From positions 53,501-117,500 of the forward strand of contig JAYKKM010000172.1 of assembly GCA_035772405.1 (NCBI GenBank): a stretch of 64,000 nucleotides of DNA. The letters are read 5' to 3'. Shown here in pieces: positions 58,590 through 64,000 of the stretch (positions within the stretch are counted from its first letter, which is position 1; the number at the start of each line of letters is the position of its first letter). The position numbers were made by a program, and so were the translations under genes. Source of the stretch: Chrysogorgia sp. JL179-B06. Taxonomy: Eukaryota; Cnidaria; Anthozoa; Scleralcyonacea; Chrysogorgiidae. The notes below the pieces were generated by a model. That model ran no database searches and had not been told where the DNA came from. It saw only the letters and a list, made by a program, of their open reading frames with translations.

Positions 58590-59065
58590 TTCATCCTCGT
58601 TCCCAGGGCATTTGGCCTCCACGGTGGAAGGTGGCGAAAATGGCCCTGGGATCGGCTGGTCACATGACACCCAGAATTTCTGGGTGTTTATAGATATGAT
58701 AATTTTTGTGACCTTTGTTTCATTGCCTTTGTCTACTTTGTTGACCTGAATAATTGAGAAATGTTCAATGCTCTTCAGAGTTGTTCATGTCAACATTCGT
58801 CGGCATAAAAGCAGCTAACAAGCTTAATTCCACCATACATCCATGGTTATCTCTTACAAAAGGTATGAAGAAGCATATATCCAATTTAGCGAAAGCTATC
58901 ACTTAAATTTGAAGATAGCATAAATTTAAGTAAAATTTGAAGACAGCATTCAGATTTAGATGAATAAATTATACTCGGCTGTATTAATTGAGTTTTATGA
59001 CAGGCCAATCGCATTATAGAATGGACCAGCTGATCCCAGGACCATTTTCGCCGACCTTCCGCCGT
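58590..59065. repeat. Inverted-repeat pair, GGCGAAAATGGCCCTGGGAT
   Basis: GGTGGCGAAAATGGCCCTGG (about 58631-58650) and the following GATCGGCTGGTC pair with the complement at 59026-59056. The left end has the CCTCGTTCCCAGGG motif also seen at 36491. Possibly a MITE. Confidence 0.6.
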
Positions 59066-59239
59066 TTTGATTATTTTATTTTGTGTGATACTCAATGCCA
59101 AACACCAAATGATACACCAAAATTAAAAAATTATAAAATAATTCATACAAAACAAACTTCTTGCAAGCCAAATAGTAAAGATGTCATACAATTTATGTTG
59201 ACATATTGGTTAGTTATTATTATTATTTTAATAGGTAAT

Positions 59240-59345
59240 AATTAATAGTTCATTATTATAATACTAATTTTATGAAAACCGTTTTTATGTTAAGTATAAC
59301 TATTCCTACAGATTTCGGATGCCATTCCGTTTTCCAACCTACCTT
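59240..59345. repeat. Right arm of the distant inverted repeat
   Basis: TATGAAAACCGTTTTTATGTT and CTACAGATTTCGGATGCC, complementary to 56130-56245. Confidence 0.75.
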
Positions 59346-59349
59346 GTCC

Positions 59350-60235
59350 GTGGTACATTCACTTAGATTTTGGCTAAAATCAAGCATTTTTTCCTGATAT
59401 TTCCCTAAGGCTTTCTTCCTGGTTATTTTTATTCATATTTCACTAAATTTATCTTCTCATTTTGGGGATCTTAAATATATTTAGTTGCAAAATTCGCTAA
59501 AAATTTAACTTGTTGTAGTAAAAATTTTATTGCCTTGCACAAACATAAATATTATTTGATATATATCTCCAGGACAATGCTGGTTTTATGGATAAAAATA
59601 CAATATATGCAATGCTTATTGTCCAAAATATCTGTAAATAGAATAATCACAATTAGCTCTGAAACATGTTTTATGTTTAAGTGTGTTATTGAATTGTACT
59701 GAAGAATGTTACTCAAATGCAGTAAATCGATGAACGAAGAACATTGATGAAGTGAACTTTGAGGTGACAGGAAACATGCTGTTGTTGTAATATTAATACC
59801 TGAGACACTCAACATATAAACGCTGTATGGAAATATACGTTACATGTACTGTAATAAGGAAACTGCAATATTTTTGAAAAGCTTTATTGCGTGTATTGTT
59901 TATTCGATGTCATACAAAAATAAAGTGCGATGTCATACGAAATAAAGTCGATGCTATTCAACAGTTATTGTTTCATACATTATATACGTCCACGCAGACA
60001 TTGCCTGGTATAGATATAAACACAGACATCTTTTTTATGGTTTAATCTAAATATGCAGTAATATACTATAGTTACACATTGAACATGCTATAATAACAAA
60101 CTCAACACACAAATTCTTGTTTCACACGCGTCTCTTAACAAGTTTTATAACAAGTTCCTAAATGAGAAATTCAACACATTTATACAAGACAATTCGCCAT
60201 CATGAAAACATCTGCGGGATTTCCTTGCATGCAAT
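59350..60235. other. AT-rich stretch without recognised gene
   Basis: A short doubled CGATGTCATAC(A)AAATAAAG motif at about 59897-59952; otherwise nothing. Confidence 0.4.
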
Positions 60236-60238
60236 GGC

Positions 60239-60458
60239 CTAATAATCATGCTCCATGAGCAAATGATTAAATGTTTTTCTTGCGCTTTTTGAACACTTGA
60301 TCTTGACTAAAAGTCGACCATACTTATCAAAATCTCCTAGAAAACCAAATCACATCACCATCAAATACTTAAAAAACCTTTGCATTCACTCTTTCCCCTT
60401 TCAATGAGAAACGATCTATGTCGCCTGCAGTTATTTCTTTAAGTTCTTCTAGATCCAT
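60239..60458 (-). pseudogene. SNase-like gene, internally deleted copy
   Basis: From ATG at 60458: MDLEELKEITAGDIDRFSLK, then GERVNAKVF and a stop at 60369. In other frames DGDV follows, and then GDFDKYGRLLVKIKCSKSAR to a stop at 60239. Compared with the copy at 61663-62133 the catalytic middle (RL..I...EL to the acidic region, about 80 residues) is missing. Neighbouring upstream sequence (GACTGGTACCTATTTTTAA) is shared with the intact copy. Confidence 0.75.
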
Positions 60459-60702
60459 TTTAATCAAAGGGAGACAAGGCTGTGACCGTTGGATGTTCGC
60501 TTCTATGTAGGACAATTCTAGATAAAGCAAATAATCTATATTTAAAAATAGGTACCAGTCTTCCCAATAGCATATAGCGTAGTGTTGTTTCCTCTTGTCT
60601 GCATAGCAATTTTTCATTAATTGTGACAACAAATTCTAACTAATATAACTATAATTTGTAATTGGAAAAGCTTATAAAACAAGAGTTTATAAGCTGCGTG
60701 AA

Positions 60703-60996
60703 TTATTCGAAAGGATTTCCCGAAAATTTAATACGAGCCGAATCACCTGCCAAAGGAAGTGCTTCCGGCATAACCTGACGAATTTCACTTTCACATTCTA
60801 CGTTTCCTTGAATCAGATACTGATTAAACTCATGTGGTTCCGGTAAGGGTAGGCATGCAGGTCGTTTATCGATAAGAAATCGATTTCTGCATCCCAAATT
60901 TGAACTCTGGCAAATCAGGACAGATTGGCCCGAAATAAGCAAGCAATTCTTAAAAGAAAGAAGCGCATGAAGATGAAACGCATGAAAATATCGCAC
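60703..60996 (-). CDS. Hypothetical small ORF
   Basis: Ninety-seven codons: a hydrophobic N-part (LLSFKNCLLISGQSVLI), then CRNRFLIDKRPACLPLPEP. Could be a small secreted protein. It lies upstream of the broken SNase-like copy on the same strand. No family recognised. Confidence 0.3.
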   Translation of the reverse strand: MRYFHAFHLHALLSFKNCLLISGQSVLICQSSNLGCRNRFLIDKRPACLPLPEPHEFNQYLIQGNVECESEIRQVMPEALPLAGDSARIKFSGNPFE

Positions 60997-61014
60997 ATAT
61001 ATGTGTCAAACTCA

Positions 61015-61180
61015 GTGATATAAAACTGTTGTGCTTTGTATAGGTAGTGTATAGGAATAGAAATCAAATACTCTAAAAGGTTGGTGAACTGCCGAAATAG
61101 TACAGGTATGTAGAAAGTCTAACGTGGCGAGCGAAGGCCTTTGATCAGAGATTGAAATCACTTCATCATGCACGAGAGAG
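61015..61180 (-). repeat. Single unit of the hammerhead-like repeat
   Basis: GATATAAAACTGTTGTGCTT, CTCTAAAAGGTTGGTGAACT and TGCCGAAATAGT match the 2683-3260 units in order. Confidence 0.7.
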
Positions 61181-61662
61181 TGAAACTCGGTGTCAAACTA
61201 TACTTGATTCTAAATCTAGCCCACAGCTGTCGATTAAGAACAAGAGCTGTCCAGCAGATGCGGTTCCACTCAGTGATCTTATAAACCTGGTGTATTTAAC
61301 ATACGTTAATTCACTTTTTGAGCGGAGGTAACGTTCAATAAAAGCGCATACAAGATAGGTGGTTAAGATACCATTATTATCATAGGCAAAGAAGTATCGT
61401 TGTATAGTTTTATGCTTTTTAATGGCTTCCTAACGCTAGTTACAAAATAAATAGCATTATTCAAGCTTATCAACACAAGTCCTTATATTACAGGTTTGTC
61501 TCGAAATGTATCCTTTTCCATGTTTAAATGCACCCTATAATCCCAGTGTTTATACGATTAAAAAATCAAAAGCTATATATACTCAATGGTATACTGACAT
61601 AGACGTTAACACATCCGGCGTTTACATTTACTAGAAAAGTATAATTAGTTATGAATTTATGT

Positions 61663-62133
61663 TCAATCTGATTCTTCAGCGAATTTATTCTCCACGAGTA
61701 GCATATTAAACTTTTTTCTTGAGCTTTTCGAACTCCTGATCCAGACCAGAAGTCGTCCATACTTATCAAAACCTTCAAAGACGGCATAAACTAATTTTTT
61801 GTTCTTGTCTAACTCTCCTTGTAATTCTTCGTCCGTCCATGCATCATCTTCGTGATCGGAGAACTCTCCTGGTTTATTTCCGATACATAACCAAGCCAAA
61901 AAGTCTCTGGCTATCTTGCCATCGCGACCATACTCATCTTCTTCGTCAAGTTCCGTAGCATTAATACCAGCCAACCGACATTTGAATCGTCTAATCTTCC
62001 TTTCAAACTCAAATGCCAAATCACAAGTGTCGCCATCAGGTATTTTCAGCACTTTTGCCTCGACTTCATATCCTTTCAATGAAAAACGTTTTATCTTGTC
62101 TTTAGTCACGTTTCTAAGTTTGCTCAGACCCAT
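61663..62133 (-). CDS. SNase-like (thermonuclease-fold) protein, second copy
   Basis: A 156-residue intronless ORF from ATG at 62133 (a longer frame upstream lacks ATG). RFSLKGYEVEAKVLKIPDGDT then RRFKCRLAGINATEL and FEGFDKYGRLLVWIRSS show the DGDT, R-L..I.x.x.E and K-Y-G-R motifs of SNase folds. The catalytic Asp of the I-D-x-x-E block is Asn here, so activity may be weak or lost. A strongly acidic stretch (DHEDDAWTDEELQGELD) sits between. Similar in length and order to the gene at 44456. Confidence 0.75.
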   Translation of the reverse strand: MGLSKLRNVTKDKIKRFSLKGYEVEAKVLKIPDGDTCDLAFEFERKIRRFKCRLAGINATELDEEDEYGRDGKIARDFLAWLCIGNKPGEFSDHEDDAWTDEELQGELDKNKKLVYAVFEGFDKYGRLLVWIRSSKSSRKKFNMLLVENKFAEESD

Positions 62134-62219
62134 TTTTATCAAATTTACTTTGCCGTTAAACAACAGTTCGTTTCCTAGTAAGCCAATTCTCGGTAAACCA
62201 ATTTTAAAAATCTAGGTAC

Positions 62220-62345
62220 CAGTCCTTAAACTTCGTAAAGAGCAATGCGGTGGACACGCGACTAACTCGTACCCAGTCGTCTCTGGAAATTCGAGGTTTG
62301 TAGTGCTTGATGGGAATGTTCACACGCGGGAAACGACTGGCAGAT
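62220..62345. repeat. Weak inverted repeat with GACACGCGACTAACTCG
   Basis: GACACGCGACT recurs at about 63702. The part around 62250-62345 shows partial self-complementarity (GTACCCAGTCG / CGACTGG). Confidence 0.3.
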
Positions 62346-62349
62346 CCTA

Positions 62350-63715
62350 AATAAAGATGGCCGCACGTAAGTAATGGCAGATTTTAAACTTCTTTAACAA
62401 GAGAACGATTCACGCGTTCCTAGTATTTCTAACTTTGATTGTCTTTTGAAGTAAAACTCCCTTAGGCTTAAAATATTTAATTAGAGCAGTACTTGTCCCG
62501 GTGAAAATCCCGCACTTAAAGCTTTTGCTGTTGCTCATGTATAAACAAAGGATTTGAAATCGCAGACTGTTTCAAAAGGTGAAACAACCATGTCTGCACT
62601 CATCCTGATTTGGATATGAGTGAATCTGAATTTTATCAGAATTTGTTATGGTAGAGTTATCAGAATTAAACACAGTGCCAGTCGTGCGACGTTCGCCACT
62701 TCGTGAAGTTTGATGAAGGCATTAAAGACAAGATTTATTTATAACAGAATCCATATTGTCGAATCCAGAGATTCGAGAGAGAAATTTGAATGGATGCCAC
62801 ACGCACAAACCCCAGTCAAACATTCAACTCTCACAAATTTATATTATACAAAGGATATCGCTACAAACTATTGACAAATACTATAATGTTAACATGTTAA
62901 AACTGATCGTTGAAAGTGTTTCCGCGTCTGTATTCGTTACCTTTGTTTATCAGATTTTTTTGCAAATTTGAACTTTGGCGTGGCAGTAAAAGTAAACATG
63001 CAATTCGCCCCAACGGCAAAACCACTTGTTGAAAATAGCCCAGGATATTTATTAGTGGCCGTTCTGTGTTTGCAAGTTCTTCTTCAACTAACGTGATACA
63101 TTTCGGGCCCATATATTTGCGAATTCCACGCAAAAGTTAGGCCATGCAAGTTTTCGACTCATATTGCAGACTTTTCGATTAAAATCTGCCAGTCTTCGCC
63201 CCACGACGTTTTGTCGTTCCCCATAATGCACCGTCGAAATTTACCGACCTCATATTTTCCTTTGCGCCGTGCTTTGCTTAAACATGCAGTAAACGACAGT
63301 GCGTTGTTATCTTATAGTACACTAACATAAATCCCATGGCTGATGCTTAAAAGTATACGTACGTATCATTTCAGCTCATTAGAAAAACGTTCAAAACAAG
63401 AGCTTTAAAAATTCCACTAAAGTTAATTATTCATAAAACCGATGACTTGGGAATTTCCCCAAAATCAAGTTTGGGAAACCCCTAACGGGGTAGCCCCTTT
63501 CCCGAGGGCGTTGTATATAAATACCTTTCAAACGTCATTTATATAAACGTAATCAGTATATAAGCCATAGCCTATTGCTATACAAATCTATAAGTGTTTT
63601 TATACTTCCAATGAACGGTCGAGGTAAGTTTGAAATATTTTGTGAAATTATTATTTCAGAACTATTGAATAATTGTAGGAGTATAAGCGAGGAGAGTCTA
63701 TGGACACGCGACTTT
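62350..63715. other. Spacer without recognised gene
   Basis: I find no exon or element. A CCCCTAACGGGGTAGCCCC patch near 63479 is a short imperfect palindrome. Confidence 0.4.
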
Positions 63716-63716
63716 G

Positions 63717-64000
<284 letters not shown>

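Overview
The window is AT-rich nuclear DNA from an invertebrate animal, most likely a cnidarian. The reasons are short domain-sized exons with consistent GT-AG splice phases, several kinds of LINE, PLE-type hammerhead motifs, MITEs, a crypton-type remnant, and hairpins with a CGAGGCG..AGCCGAG centre that I associate with cnidarian genomes. The species cannot be named from sequence alone. There are no prokaryotic features and no CRISPR array.

Region by region. 1-4250: hairpin elements, microsatellites, a tandem repeat carrying a hammerhead-like motif, and a SINE. 4250-9857: a LINE fragment, then a putative CACTA-type DNA transposon with short-palindrome subterminal arrays, holding a crypton-like remnant, a MITE and an unrecognised multi-exon gene. 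10200-12850: LINE remains and a tandem duplication. 13904-38516: one large minus-strand gene that I assembled from 17 phase-consistent exons. It has a signal peptide, a Gla-like domain, eight one-exon TSP1-like repeats, a linker, a WSC-like domain and a terminal F5/8C (discoidin) domain, 874 aa. Its introns hold MITEs, a 2.7-kb purine-rich minisatellite, LINE pieces and, on the opposite strand, a canonical hammerhead ribozyme. 38600-44100: decayed hammerheads, a 236-bp satellite, tandem tRNA-Ala-like SINE units and LINE debris. 44456-44953: an intronless SNase-like nuclease gene. 46879-54966: a complete Mutator-like element with ~120-bp GC-rich inverted repeats and a perfect 9-bp target duplication, inserted inside a TTAA-type MITE. 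It encodes an OTU-like protease domain, a MULE transposase and a SWIM zinc finger. 55500-59350: a tandem repeat and a 5'-truncated LINE between inverted repeats. 60200-62200: a second SNase-like gene and a third, broken copy. The end is a long TA microsatellite.

The secreted Gla/TSP1/WSC/discoidin protein is the only clear candidate host gene of size. Its parts suggest a calcium- and membrane-binding extracellular adhesion or matrix protein. Almost everything else is mobile DNA or its debris. Several coding regions (first TSP1-like exon, MULE transposase) carry single extra bases; whether these are decay or assembly error cannot be decided here.
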